A stretch of DNA of 64,000 nt from Sorex araneus (Eukaryota > Chordata > Mammalia > Eulipotyphla > Soricidae). Made by a program: the position numbers and the translations under genes. Location: contig NC_073313.1 in assembly GCF_027595985.1 (NCBI RefSeq), forward strand, positions 81,570,494 to 81,634,493. The letters run 5' to 3'. The notes under the pieces were generated by a model. The model made no database searches. It was not told where the DNA came from and worked only from the letters and a program-made list of their open reading frames with translations. Every line of letters starts with the position of its first letter. Position 1 is the stretch's first letter. This document shows positions 20,224-31,048 of this stretch, in pieces.

Positions 20224-20400
20224 GGGGCTGGAGCAATAGCACAGCAGGTAGGTTGTTTGCCTTGCACGCGGCCGACCTGGGTTCAATGCCCAGCATCCCA
20301 TATGGTCTCCTGAGCACCGCCAGGAGTAATTCCTGAGTGCAGAGCCAGGAGTAACCCCTGTGCATTGCCGGGTGTGACCCAAAAAGCAAAAATAAAAAAC
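20224..20400 (+). mobile_element. A-tailed SINE, young, inside L1 3' end
   Basis: Complete. Exact target duplication CCATAATGCCTA at 20212-20223 and 20401-20412. Confidence 0.96.
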
Positions 20401-20417
20401 CCATAATGCCTAAAATG

Positions 20418-20465
20418 AGAGAGGGGAGAGAGAGAGTGAGTGAGAGAGAGAGAGAGAGGAGAGAC
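20418..20465 (+). repeat. (GA)n tract
   Basis: Interrupted GA/GAGT repeat in the purine-rich L1 3' UTR. Confidence 0.9.
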
Positions 20466-20770
20466 AGAGAAGAAAAGTGCCTGCCATAGAGGCGGAAGGG
20501 GGTGGAGACGGGAGGGAAACTGGAGACACTGGTGGTGGGAAGTGTACACTAGTGAAGGGATGGGTGTTGGAACATTTTATAACTGAAACCCAATCATGAA
20601 TAACTGTAACTGTGAAAAAAAGAAATAAATTACAAGTCTCTCTTTCTTGCTTTATCTACCCTTTCCCCCACCCACACACATAGAGCAGCACCTGATGGAT
20701 AGAGGTATGACAGTATGGGTGAAGTATGTTGAAGGGAGTTTACCCAGATGGTCTGTTTATATATGCACAG

Positions 20771-20935
20771 AGGGTGAGAGAGATAGTAGGGATAAGGTGC
20801 TTGCCTTGCATTCAACCTACCCTGGTTCAATCCCTGACACCGCTGATAATTTAAACACTGCCAAGAATAATTCTCTAGCACAGAGTCAGGAGTACGCCCT
20901 GAGTACAGCGGGATGTGGCCCCCAAACAACCACAA
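20771..20935 (+). mobile_element. Old A-tailed SINE
   Basis: GGTGAGAGAGATAGTAGGG head and GATGTGGCCCCCAAAC end. Confidence 0.87.
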
Positions 20936-20959
20936 AACAACAAGAAGAAGATGCATAAT

Positions 20960-21118
20960 GGGGCCAGAGAGATATTATAGCACATAGGGTGCTTGCCTTG
21001 TGCACAGCTAATTGGGGTCTGATCTCCTGTGTCACATAGCACCAGTGCCCTGCCAGGAGTGATCCTGAGCACAGATCCAGAAGCCCTGAGCACTATTGGG
21101 TGTGGTCCCCAAAAAATG
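20960..21118 (+). mobile_element. Old A-tailed SINE
   Basis: GGGGCCAGAGAGATATTATAGC head and GGTGTGGTCCCCAAAA end. Tandem neighbour of the previous copy. Confidence 0.88.
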
Positions 21119-21237
21119 CATAAAATATAAACTGAATGCATTATCCTTATCACCACTCCCACTTCTGTTGGTGTAGTTCTGGCCAGAAAGGGAGATAGGC
21201 TCCTTCTAAAGACTCATCAGCCTTAAAGGAAAGGTTT

Positions 21238-21357
21238 CTGCATTCAGGAATTACTCCTGGCAGGGCTCAGGGGACCATATGGGATTCCAGGGATTGAACC
21301 TGGGTGAGGGGCGTGCAAGGCAAATGCCCTACCTGCTGTACTACCACTCCGACCCCC
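21238..21357 (-). mobile_element. A-tailed SINE, minus strand, truncated
   Basis: Lacks its tail half. Runs from CATTCAGGAATTACTCC to TACCACTCCGACCCC. Confidence 0.88.
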
Positions 21358-21599
21358 CAGTATTCAAGTTTTTTCATGTTTTTTTCTTTCCAACACTGGT
21401 AGTGAGGGTGTTTTGTATGAATTTATCTTGTCCAGAACTTTTCCCTCCTTAGTCTTTTCCACTCGGGTCTGCAAGTGGGAATTTGACCTTGGATTCTGAC
21501 TCCTCCACCTGCCTTCCCCGACTACTTCCTCTCTAGGCCTGGAACCCTCTAAGGAACAAAACACAAGAAGCAAATTGTTAGCTCAAAACCATTTGGGAG

Positions 21600-21769
21600 G
21601 GGGCTGGAGCAATAGCACAGTGGGTAGGGCATTTGCCTTGCATGTGGCCAACCCAGGTTCGATTCCCAGCATCCCGTATGGTTCCCTAGCACCGCCAGGA
21701 GTAATTCCTGAGTGCAAAGCCAGGAGTAACCCCCTGTGCACTGCCAGGTGTGACCCAAAAAGCAAAAAA
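21600..21769 (+). mobile_element. A-tailed SINE, young
   Basis: Near-consensus, followed by a second copy only a G-run later. Confidence 0.94.
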
Positions 21770-21776
21770 AATGGGG

Positions 21777-21946
21777 GGGGGCTGGAGCAATAGTACAGCA
21801 GGTAGAATGTTAGCCTTGCATGTGACAGACCCAGGTTCAATCCCCAGAATCCCATGTGGTCCTCAGAGCACCACCAGAGGTAATTCCTGAGTGGAGAACC
21901 AGGAGCAACCCCTGAGCATCATGGGGTGTGACACAAAAAGAAAAAA
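21777..21946 (+). mobile_element. A-tailed SINE, intermediate age
   Basis: GGGGCTGGAGCAATAGTACAGC head and GGTGTGACACAAAAAG end. Head-to-tail with the previous copy. Confidence 0.93.
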
Positions 21947-22028
21947 CACTTTGGGCTTTTAGTGTGTTTCTTACCGACTTACCAACTCCAAAATAATTAT
22001 GGCAATGCCACATCCTTCAATATTCCAA

Positions 22029-22190
22029 AGATGGAGCTATAGTACAGTGGGAAAGTTGTTTATCTTGCACACAGCTTACTGGGGTTCAATCCCTGGCATC
22101 TCATACAGTCCTCCAAGTACTGCTAAGAGTGATTCTTGAGTGCAAATCCCAGGAGAAACCCCTGAGCATTGCCAGATATGGTCTCCCAGT
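22029..22190 (+). mobile_element. Old A-tailed SINE
   Basis: GATGGAGCTATAGTACAGTGG head, B-box GGTTCAATCCC. Confidence 0.88.
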
Positions 22191-22194
22191 TTTT

Positions 22195-22769
22195 AATATT
22201 TTAAATATTTTTTAATTTAAAAAGATTCCAAAGAAGAAATTTTGATGTTGTAATGAATGACAAGAATGGCAGTGACCTATTCTGGAGAAATGGATTGGGA
22301 GCAGCCTCCAGTGAAAAACACTGTGTGGCCAAGCTGGCTCCCTTCCATCCCCAATGCACTCACCTTTGCTCTGTTAGGTAATGTAAATATCCAGAGGCCT
22401 CTCCATATCTGGGCTGAATGTTTGTGTTCTCTTCTCTGCACGGCCTTGACATGCCTGCCCTCATCACAAAGAGTCTGTCTTACAATGTAAACTCCAGCAA
22501 AGGGTTTGTGTTTGTTCATCTCTGTACAGTTCTCCCAAAAGAGTTTCCTAAGGGCTTTTTCAAAGTTGAGAATTGTGATAGACACACATACCATCCAACT
22601 GAATGCCCTGACCGTTTTTAAGGGGATCGGATCATGACATGCCATCGGTGCCCATTGTTGTACTGTGGATCTAGAGAACTCTTTCAAAATCCTGCAAAAT
22701 GAAACCTCTCTACTCATTGAGAGGTGATTCTCCACATCACACCCCACCCCCACTCTCGGCCCCTGGCAA
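22195..22769. other. Unique intergenic sequence
   Basis: The 166-residue minus-strand open frame (22277-22777) has no recognisable domain and runs into low-complexity sequence. No gene called. Confidence 0.5.
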
Positions 22770-22786
22770 CTGACCATTGTAATTTT

Positions 22787-22976
22787 CTTTCTTTCTTTTT
22801 TTTTTTTGCTTTTTGGGCCACACCCGGCGATGCACAGAGGTTATTCCCAGCTCTGAACTCAGGAATCACCCAATCACCCTGGCGGTGCTCAGGGGACCAT
22901 ATGGGATGCTGGGAATCAAACCTGGGTCAGCTGCGTGCAAGGCAAATGCCCTACCCACTGTGCTATCACTCTAGCC
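22787..22976 (-). mobile_element. A-tailed SINE, minus strand, young
   Basis: Exact 17-bp target duplication CTGACCATTGTAATTTT at 22770-22786 and 22977-22993. Small internal repeat CACCCAATCACCC. Confidence 0.96.
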
Positions 22977-23207
22977 CTGACCATTGTAATTTTAGCTGAT
23001 GAATTTCACGATTCTTGAGGTCACGTTTAGGTACAATCATCAGTATTTGTCATTTTGTGACTTGATTCTTTTACTTAGTTTCTTCACACTTCATCCACAA
23101 TGTAATTTATACTAGTATTTCCTTTTGTTTAAATGTTGAGTAATATTCACTTTGAATGCATATACAAATTTTGTTCATCCACTCATCTATCAGGGTATTT
23201 CCAACAT

Positions 23208-23362
23208 TTTGGTGTGGGGGGCACACCTGGTGATGCTCAAGGCTAATTGCTGACTCTGCAGAGAACACTTCTGACAGAGGACCATATGGAGTGCTGGGGA
23301 TACAACCTAGGTCAGCCGCATGCAAGACAAGAGCCCTACTCACTAGTCCTATCACTCTGACC
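23208..23362 (-). mobile_element. Old A-tailed SINE, minus strand
   Basis: GGCACACCTGGTGATGCTC to CCTATCACTCTGACCC. Confidence 0.87.
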
Positions 23363-23417
23363 CATGATAATTCTGATTCTTACATATGCATGTGTGTGTG
23401 TGTTTGTGTATGTGTGT

Positions 23418-23500
23418 GCTGTGGTGCCAGGGGTCAAACCCAGGGCCTCATACATGCAAGGTAAATGTTCTACTGCTGAGCTATACTCATGGTCTGTACC
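23418..23500 (-). mobile_element. Possible ID-like tRNA SINE fragment
   Basis: GGCCTCATACATGCAAGG and CTACTGCTGAGCTATA resemble an alanine-tRNA-type SINE head rather than the shrew-type head. A (TTCC)n tract follows. Confidence 0.4.
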
Positions 23501-23510
23501 CAACCAATCT

Positions 23511-23620
23511 TCCTTCCTTCCTTCCTTCCTTCCTTCCTTCCTTCCTTCCTTCCTTCCTTCCTTCCTTCCTTCCTTCCTTCCTTCCTTCCTTCCTTCCTTC
23601 CTTCCTTCCTTCCTTCTTTT
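23511..23620 (+). repeat. (TTCC)n microsatellite
   Basis: About 27 nearly pure TTCC units. Confidence 0.97.
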
Positions 23621-23854
23621 CTTTTGCTTAAGGTTTACTCCTGACACTGAGCTCAAGGATAACCACAGACCATGTTCTCCTTGGACCCACAGTGCCAGGT
23701 ATTGAACCCAAACTGCCTGCAAGAATGAAATCCAGCCCATTGAAAATCTTTTCATCCACATCAGTGTTTCTTTCTTTAAAATGCTTTTTAATACCCTTTT
23801 GTTGTAGATTAGGTAATATGGGTACAATAGTGTTTATAATGTGGAAGTACAAAT

Positions 23855-25486
23855 ATATTTTTAATTTATTCTTTTATTGAATTACCATGTGGTAAGTTAC
23901 AAAGCTTTCAGGTTTAAGTCTCAGTTATACAATGCTCAAACACCCATCCCTTCACCAGTGCACATATTCCACCACCAAGAATCACAGTATGCCTCCCCCC
24001 TACCCCCCCACTTCCCCAGCCCCCCCACCCCACCTGTGTAACTGATAAATTTCACTTTACTTTCACTTTACTTTGAGTACATTAAATATTTCAACAAAAA
24101 ACTCCCAATTATTGTTTTTTGGGAGTTTCTTCCCCCAAAGTCAGACCTGCTAAAAAGGAAGCATTTGATAATTTGTTTTTCATTGCTGAGAATGAAGAGA
24201 TATGAGATCGAGCGGCTGCACTAGCAGCCACACGGTTTTGGATTTCTGTATTTTAGTAACCAAGTCCACAGAAATTTCTGCCAGAAATTGCATCATTGCA
24301 AGCTTGTACCTCTCTGCTACTTTATATTCCACATATGAGTGCAATCTTTCTATGTCTGTCTCTTTCTTTCTGACTCATTTCACTCAACATGATACTTTCT
24401 ATGTTGGTCCACTTATATGCAAATTTCATGGCTTCATGTTTTCTGACAGCTACATAGTATTCCATTGTGTAGATGTAGCAGAGTTTCTTTAACCAGTCAT
24501 CTGTTTTGGGGCACTCTGCTTTTTTCCAGATAGTGGCTATTGTAAACAGTGCTGCAATGAACATAGAAATGCAGATGTCATTTCTACTATATTTTTGCCT
24601 CTCCAGGATATATTCCCAGGAGTGGTATTGCTGGGTCAAATGGGAGCTCAATTTCTAATTTTTTGGCTTTTTTGAGTCACAGCTAGCAATGCACAGGGGT
24701 TACTCCTGGCTCATGCACTCAGGAATCACTCCTGGCGGTGCTCAGGGGTCATATGGGATGCTAGAATCAAACCTGGGTTGGCAGCGTGCAAGGCAAATGC
24801 CCTACCCGCTGTGCTATCACTCCAGCCCCACAATTTCTAATTTTTTGAGAATCGTCCATATTGTTTTCCAAAAGGGCTGAACCAGTCAGCATTCCCACCA
24901 GCTGTGAAGGAGAGTCCCTTTCTCCCCACATCTACGCCAACATTGGTTGTTTTTGTTTTTTGGTATGTGGGCCAGTCTCTGTGGTGTGAGATGATATCTC
25001 ATTGTTGTTTTGATCTGCATCTCCCTGATGATTAGTGATGTTGAACATTTTCTCATGTGCCTCTGAGCCATTCGGATTTCTTCTTTGGGAATGTTTCTGT
25101 TCATTTCATCACCCCATTTTTTGATCGGGTCGGCAGTTTTCTTCTTGTGGAGTTCAACCAGTGCATTGTATATCCTTGATATCAACCCTTTATCAGATGG
25201 GTACTGCATAAATATCCTTTCCCATTCTGTAGATTTTCTTTGTATTTTGGTCACTGTTTCTTTGAGGTGCAGAAGCTTCTTAGTTTGAGATAGTTCCATT
25301 TATTTATCTCTGTTTTCACTTGCTTGGCCAGTGGCGTGTCATCTTTGAAGATACCATTGGCTTCAATGTCTTGAAGGGTTTTATCAATTTTGTCTTCAAT
25401 GTACCTTAGGGATTCTGGTCTGATGTTGAGGTCTTTAATCCATTTTGATCTGACTTTTGTACATGGTGATAGGTGGAGATCTAAGA
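23855..25486 (-). mobile_element. L1 retrotransposon, 3' part (ORF2 C-terminus and 3' UTR)
   Basis: Read on the minus strand: ORF2 C-terminal sequence including SKWIKDLN near the 5' side, KGLISRIYNALVELHKKK, REMQIKTTMRYHLTPQRLAH, CWRRCGEKGTLLHSWWEC and YIYTMEYYVAVRKHEAMKFA, then a 3' UTR and an A-rich end at about 23855. Frames are broken by stops and a nested SINE. With 25487-26677 it forms one 5'-inverted element. Confidence 0.92.
24666..24830 (-). mobile_element. A-tailed SINE inside the L1
   Basis: Target duplication CAATTTCTAATTTTTTG at 24649-24665 and 24831-24847, cut into the L1 ORF2 remnant. It dates the L1 as older. Confidence 0.96.
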
Positions 25487-26677
25487 TTCTCAATAAAATA
25501 TTAGCAAATAGAATTCAACAACTCATCAAAAATATCATTCACCACGACCAAGTGTGATTCATCCCGGGGATGCAAGGATGATTTAACATTCGGAAATCAA
25601 TCAACATAATCCATCATATCAAAAAAAGAAAAGATAAGAACCATATGATCATATCAATAGATGCAGAGAAAGCATTTGACAAGATCCAGCACCCGTTTAT
25701 GATGAAAACTCTCGCCAAAATGGGTATAGAAGGGACCTTCCTCAATATAGTCAAAGCCATTTATCACAAGCCTACGGCAAGCATCACCCTCAATGGGGAA
25801 AAACTAAGAGCCTTCCCTCTAAGAACAGGGATGAGACAAGGATGCCCACTCTCTCCACTTCTGTTCAATATAGTACTGGAAGTACTTGCAATAGCAATTA
25901 GGCAAGAAAAAGATATTAAGGGCATTCAGGTAGGAAAGGAAGAAATCAAGCTCTCACTATTTGCAGATGATATGATACTATACTTAGCAAACCCTAAAAC
26001 CGCTGCCAAGAAACTCCTAGAAACAATAGTCTCATAGAAAAGTTCCAGGCTATAAAATCAATACCTAAATGGTTTTCCTATATGCAAATAATGAGAGAGA
26101 AGAAAGCGACATGATAAAAGCAATCCCATTCACAATTCTGCCTCAAAAAATCAAGTACTTTGGAATCAGCTTAATTACCTTAGGAGGTAAAGGACTTGTA
26201 TAATAAAAACTACAAAACGCTACTTCAGGAAATAAGAGGACACGAGGAAATAGAAAGACATCCCCTGCTCATGGATTGGACGAATTAATATTGTCAAAAT
26301 GGCAATACTCCCCAAAGCATTGTACAAATTCAGTGCGATCCCTATAAGGATACCCTTGACATTCTTCAAAGAAATGGAGCAAGCGCTCCTGAAATTCGTA
26401 TGGAACAATAAGCCCCCACGAATAGCTAAAGCAATTCTTGGGAAAAAGAAAATGGGAGGAATCAACCTCCCCAACTTCAAACTCTACTACAAAGCGGCTT
26501 AGTAATTAAAACAGCATGGTACTGGAACAAAGGCAGAGCTGCAGACCAATGGAACAGGGTTGAATACTCTGACACACACCCCCAAATATATGATTATCTA
26601 ATCTTTGATAAGGGAGCAAGAAATGTGAAGTGGAGCAAGGAAATCATGTTTGACAAATTGTGCTTGCAAAACTGGAT
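25487..26677 (+). pseudogene. L1 ORF2 reverse-transcriptase segment, inverted 5' part
   Basis: Plus-strand ORF2 from [16 protein letters not shown] through the RT domain: [31 protein letters not shown] and the catalytic FADD motif at 25960-25971, to [17 protein letters not shown] and DKLCLQNWM. It stops where the minus-strand part begins about ten residues further on. In-frame stops (TGA near 25553 and 25585, stop at 26035) and frameshifts show it is dead. Confidence 0.92.
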
Positions 26678-26723
26678 GTACAAATTTACTGCAACTTTTC
26701 TGCCATTAAAGTGAACAAGACGC

Positions 26724-27057
26724 ATGATGGCCACTTAATATCTCTATTGCATATTTGCAAACTACAACACCCAACATCAATACCTCTATTGAAAACTACA
26801 ACATCCAACAGGAGAGAGAACAAAAGGGAATGCCCTGCCGCAGAGGCAGGGTGGGGTGGTGGGGGTTGGGTTGGGGGTGGTGGGAGGGATACTGGGAACA
26901 TTGGTGGAGGAGAATGGGCACTGGTGGAGGGTGGAGGGATGTAAACCAAATGCAAACATGAAAGTTCATAAGTTTGTAACTGTACCTCACGGTGATTCAC
27001 TAACAAATATTAAAAAATAAAGATAAAAAATAAAATAAAATACATGCAGAAAAAAAA
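26724..27057 (+). mobile_element. L1 3' end, 5'-truncated insertion
   Basis: G-rich 3' UTR then AGTTTGTAACTGTACCTCAC, with an AAATAAAAT-type tail. Target duplication TAAAGTGAACAAGACGC at 26707-26723 and, with one change, 27058-27074. Confidence 0.92.
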
Positions 27058-27202
27058 TAAAGTGAACAAGATGCTACACTGCTGTCCCTATGTCCCCTCT
27101 AATCTGCCTCTCTCCCCTCATCTTCCTCTGCTTGCTTATCTCAGTTTTGAAATTCAATTTCAAGTGTTTGTCATCTTCAATGCTGTCTATATACTTGGGT
27201 TT

Positions 27203-27362
27203 TCAACTTTTGGGTGGGGTCATACCCAACTATGCTCAGGGGTTACTCCTGACTCTGCACTCAAGAATTACTCCTGGTAGTTCATGAGGGTGTCAGATAT
27301 CAAACCTGGGTTGGCCACATACAAGGCAAATGCCCTACGTGCTGTACTGTTGTTCTAGCTCC
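27203..27362 (-). mobile_element. A-tailed SINE, minus strand, intermediate age
   Basis: GGGTGGGGTCATACCCAAC to TTGTTCTAGCTCC. Confidence 0.88.
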
Positions 27363-27404
27363 AAACCTTTGTGTGTTTTTGTGTGTTTGTTACCTTCCAA
27401 TATT

Positions 27405-27605
27405 ATTTGATGAAAGCACCTTGATTTACAAAGTTATTCTCACTTGGGTTTTAGACATACAATGTTCCATCACAGACTCCACCACCAGTGTCAACTTCCC
27501 CATTCCCTTGTTTTCTTTCTCTCTAGCCCACAGATGAATGAGATAATCTGGTATTTGTCCTTCACCTTCTGGCTTGTTTTGCATAACACGATGCCCTCTG
27601 GTTCT
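27405..27605 (-). mobile_element. L1 3' UTR fragment, minus strand
   Basis: TTTACAAAGTTATTCTCAC, GACATACAATGTTCCATCAC and CACCACCAGTGTC match the reverse complement of the 20110-20638 element. Confidence 0.7.
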
Positions 27606-27621
27606 ACCAGGGTAATAGTGT

Positions 27622-27715
27622 TGGTTTTGTTTGTTGGTTGGTTGTGGGAGGGGATGCACTGACAATACCAGACTTTGCTCAGGGCCCACTTCTGGATCCG
27701 TGTTCAAGAGAGACA
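27622..27715 (-). mobile_element. SINE fragment, minus strand
   Basis: Tail half only (TTTGCTCAGGGCCCACTTC). Confidence 0.5.
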
Positions 27716-27719
27716 CCTT

Positions 27720-27912
27720 GGGGGGTTGGAAAGATAGTACAACAGTAAAGCACTTGCCTTGCACATGGCCAGCACATGTTCAATCCCCTGGCACCCATAT
27801 GATTAGTCATCCAAGCCCAGCCAGGAATGGTTCCTGAGTACATGGTTAGGAGTAATCCCTGATCACTGCTAGGTATGACCCAAAAACCAAAGAGAAAGAG
27901 AGAGAGAGACTG
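27720..27912 (+). mobile_element. Old A-tailed SINE with GA-rich tail
   Basis: GGGGTTGGAAAGATAGTACAAC head, GGTATGACCCAAAAACC end, (AGAG)n tail. Confidence 0.9.
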
Positions 27913-28029
27913 ACCCTTTAGGAGGGAAGTAGGCACTCTGATGGAAGGTGTGGTGCAGGAATGATTTACCAAGAAACCGTCCCCTTAACATGGTGCCCAA
28001 AATAAAATAAAATTAAAAAAATTTTAAAA

Positions 28030-28145
28030 AGTGGCTGCTAGTGCTCAAGGACCTTAACTGATGTCAGAGACTTGAACCAGAGTTGTGGTCAGCTCAGCTG
28101 CATGCAGTATGAGTACCTCCATCTCTTGTACTATCTCTCCTGCCC
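28030..28145 (-). mobile_element. Old SINE fragment, minus strand
   Basis: GCTAGTGCTCAAGGACC to ACTATCTCTCCTGCCC. Confidence 0.75.
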
Positions 28146-28345
28146 AGGAGAATGTTTCTTCATGAGACAAAAGAGGAGGAGAGGGGAAGCATAAATTGCA
28201 TGCATTATTGTGTTGGCCTCCCATCTGACTATCTATTTATTGAGCACTTACCATGTATTCGCTGCTGTATTCGATACACTTTATCTTAGCCAAAAGACTG
28301 AGAAACGATTGTTCTGTATCCTATAGAACTTTGGAGCTTCTGTTT

Positions 28346-28516
28346 TTTTTTCTTTTTTGAGTCACACCCAGCGATGCACAGGGGTTACTCCTGGCTCATG
28401 CACTCAGGAATCACTCCTGGCGATGCTCAGGGGACTATATGGGATGCTGGGAATCGAACCCAGGTCGGCCACGTGCAAGGCAAACGCCCTACCCGCTGTG
28501 CTATTGCTCCAGCCCC
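28346..28516 (-). mobile_element. A-tailed SINE, minus strand, young
   Basis: Near-consensus, ending TATTGCTCCAGCCCC. GGAGCTTCTG on both sides is the target duplication. Confidence 0.95.
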
Positions 28517-28574
28517 ATGGAGCTTCTGGTTTTTAATTCTCTGGCCCTCTAGTGCAATCTTAAACTGGTGGCAC

Positions 28575-28765
28575 TTTTCTTTTCTTTTATCTTCTTTTCT
28601 TTTCTTTTCTTTTCTTTTCTTTTCTTTTCTTTTCTTTTCTTTTCTTTTCTTTTCTTTCTTCTTTTCTTTTCTTTTCTTTTCTTTTCTTTTCTTTTCTTTT
28701 CTTTTCTTTTCTTTTCTTTTCTTTTCTTTTCTTTTCCTTTCCTTTCCTTTTCTTTTCTTCTTTCC
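28575..28765 (+). repeat. (TTTTC)n pentanucleotide microsatellite
   Basis: About 190 bp of TTTTC units with one phase slip near 28655. Open frames across it on both strands are artefacts. Confidence 0.97.
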
Positions 28766-29036
28766 TGATGAATGCCTTGAACCCAGTATAGTGCCTGGCA
28801 TTCATCCATGCCTTAGTTTCTCAAATACATATTGAAGTCTCTACCACGTAGTAGGAAAAAGTTGATGATGAAAGTCCGTGGAGTTTCCTGTTAGCTTAGC
28901 TAATGGGCAGAGGGGTGAAAGAAGAGAGCAGTCTTTACCACTCACTTGGTGCCCTATCTGCTAGACTTTTCCAAAAGTGGAAAGGGTGAATCTTAGACTG
29001 GGAAATGGCCACTCAACTAGAAATGAAGACCGTGGA
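28766..29036. other. Unique intergenic sequence
   Basis: No gene recognised. A 10-bp inverted repeat GATGAATGCC / GGCATTCATC lies at the start. Confidence 0.5.
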
Positions 29037-29205
29037 AGGAGATGGAGGGATAGTACAGTAAGGAGGGTATTTGCCTTGCATGCAGCTGACTCAGGTTCAA
29101 TCCTCAGCACCCCACACATTCCCCCTAGCCCTGCCAGACGTAATCCCTGAGCACCGACCCAGAATTAAGACTGTACACCAGCAGGTGTGATCCAAAAATA
29201 AAAAA
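29037..29205 (+). mobile_element. A-tailed SINE, intermediate age
   Basis: GGAAGGAGATGGAGGGATAG head, B-box GGTTCAATCCT, end GGTGTGATCCAAAAAT. Confidence 0.9.
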
Positions 29206-29400
29206 ATAAGAGAGAATGGAAGCAAAAGGCTTTTCCAAGTCATCCTGGATGTAACAATAGTCAATCATCAATATGAAGCTGTATTGAATGTGGAAGAGAA
29301 GAGATTAGAACCTGGATCACCAGTCAAATGAGTTTTTTTTTAATTCCAGGGGCTGAATCACCAATCAACTGCTTGTTGTAATTTTTAAAAATTTCACCAG

Positions 29401-29574
29401 AGAGGGCTGAAGAGATAGCACAGTGGGTAGGGTGTTTGCCTTGCACGCGGCCAACCCGGGTTTGATTCCCAGCATCCCATATGGTGCCCTGAGCACTGCC
29501 AGGAGTAATTTCTGAGTACATGAGCCAGGAGTAACCCCTGAGCATCGCTGCGTATGACCCAAGAAGCAAAAAAG
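29401..29574 (+). mobile_element. A-tailed SINE, young
   Basis: Complete. Target duplication AAATTTCAC at 29389-29397 and 29575-29583. Confidence 0.93.
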
Positions 29575-29589
29575 AAATTTCACTGGAGG

Positions 29590-29725
29590 TTTGAGGGCCA
29601 CACCTGGAAGTTCTCAGGTGTTGCTATCCATAGTTCAGTGCTCCTGGCTGTTCCTCTGGGGGCTGAGTGATAATAGGGATGTAACCCAGGTTTCCCAAGT
29701 GCAAAACATGTGCTCCAGCCTTTTT
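29590..29725 (-). mobile_element. Old SINE, minus strand
   Basis: GGGCCACACCTGGAAGTTCTC to CATGTGCTCCAGCC. Diverged. Confidence 0.6.
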
Positions 29726-29787
29726 AGCACCAACTGCTTTTTCTAGCAGGGCACAATCAACTCTCATTTGAAAGTCTACATATCTGT

Positions 29788-29990
29788 TGAGGACCAGAAG
29801 ATAGTTCAGTGGTTAGTGTGCATGCAATCAAGTTCCCAGCTCGGATTTGATTAATGGCACCACTTGGTCACTTGAGGTGCAACCCTGAAACTCACCGAGA
29901 ACCAGTGGATATGACATGGGAGCCCACAGCAGCATCGAGGTGGCCAAGGTATCTCTGGCACCACACGACCTGACAAGCATCATATCCTTG
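29788..29990 (+). mobile_element. Old SINE-like sequence with aberrant body
   Basis: Head GGACCAGAAGATAGTTCAGTGG looks SINE-derived. The right half does not fit either family here. Confidence 0.4.
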
Positions 29991-30082
29991 GCCCTTGTGT
30001 TGAGCTGGCGGCCCAGTTAGTCAATATGCCATGATGGGGCCCCAGGATTTCCTGAAAACCACTTGAGAGTGCAGACACCACG

Positions 30083-30262
30083 GGGCCAGAGCAATAGCAC
30101 AGTGGGTAGGGCTTTTGCCTTGCATGCGGTCAACCCGTGTTCGATCCCCAGCATCCCATATGGTCCTGAGCACTGCCAGGAGTAATTCCTGAGTACAGGG
30201 CCAGGAATAACCCCTGAGCATTGCTGGGTGTGACCCAAGCCCTCCCCAGCAAAATAAGAGTG
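30083..30262 (+). mobile_element. A-tailed SINE, intermediate age
   Basis: GGGGCCAGAGCAATAGCACAG head, GGTGTGACCCAAGCCC end. Confidence 0.93.
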
Positions 30263-30482
30263 CAGCCCCCTACAATATATGTATAATACTTTTGCTTCAA
30301 ATATTCATGAGTATATGAACAGGCACTATAATCCAAGCATCACCTTCAAATTGGTGCTGAACTCAAAAGTTAACCTACATGATACTAGACCTACCCAGTG
30401 AATCTCACACCATTTAACCCTGCACATACTCGCAGATTCTCTGGGATTCACAAAATAGCATGTGCATTTAGCAAATGCCTTT

Positions 30483-30645
30483 TTTAGGCTTTATGGGTCA
30501 TACACAGGGGCTACTCCTGGCTCGTGCACTCAGGAGTTACTTCTAGTGGTGCTCAGGGGACCATATGGGATGCTGGGGGATCGAACCCAGGTCAGCTGTG
30601 TGCAAGGCAAACGTCCTACCCTCTGTGCTATCGCTCCAGCCCCAA
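30483..30645 (-). mobile_element. A-tailed SINE, minus strand, young
   Basis: Target duplication CAAATGCCTTTT at 30471-30482 and 30646-30657. Confidence 0.93.
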
Positions 30646-30884
30646 CAAATGCCTTTTAGAGTCCACTTCTCTAAACTAGCCTATAGCTCCATCCGAGAGG
30701 GTGAGTTTAGCTGGTCAGAGGGCTGACAGGGAAATATTTACGGTTCCTTATGATCCTATGCGTGGAGGCAGGCTGCAATCCCGTATCAGCTAGCTCCAAA
30801 GATACTTATTTTCTCTCCTTTCTGTGAGCTCTAGAACTTGACCTAGTCTTGATTTTCTACTTTTAAAACCACTGCGAGGGCTAG

Positions 30885-31048
30885 AGCACTTTAACTCTAG
30901 GGTTAAGCCACTTGCCTTGCATTTACCCTCATTTTTCAATTCCCCGGGCACCGCGCTTACTCCCACAACTACCGCCAGGGGTCGCTCCTGAGCACAGAGA
31001 CAGGAGTTGCCCCTGAGAAATGCTAGGGGCAGCCCGATCTCCCCCTAC
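30885..31048 (+). mobile_element. Old A-tailed SINE
   Basis: GAGGGCTAGAGCACTTTAAC head and GAGCACAGAGACAGGAGTTGCC body. Confidence 0.78.

Larger units (their letters stand above)
20110..20638 (+). mobile_element. L1 3' end, older subfamily, carrying a nested SINE
   Basis: Purine-rich tract with (GA)n at 20418-20465, then GGCACTGG-like, AGTGAAGGGATGGGTGTTGG, TTTTATAACTGAAACCCAATC and an AATAAAT end. It matches the minus-strand 3' end at 23855. Confidence 0.85.

Noticed and set aside
22277..22777. 166-residue minus-strand open frame
   Set aside because: No recognisable domain, no supporting splice or promoter context, and it ends in low-complexity sequence.
25645..26037. Possible active reverse transcriptase
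   Set aside because: The motifs are good (FADD) but the L1 is truncated, inverted, and interrupted by stops and frameshifts.
28374..28835. Open frames over the TTTTC tract (up to 153 residues)
   Set aside because: SINE sequence joined to a pentanucleotide repeat.
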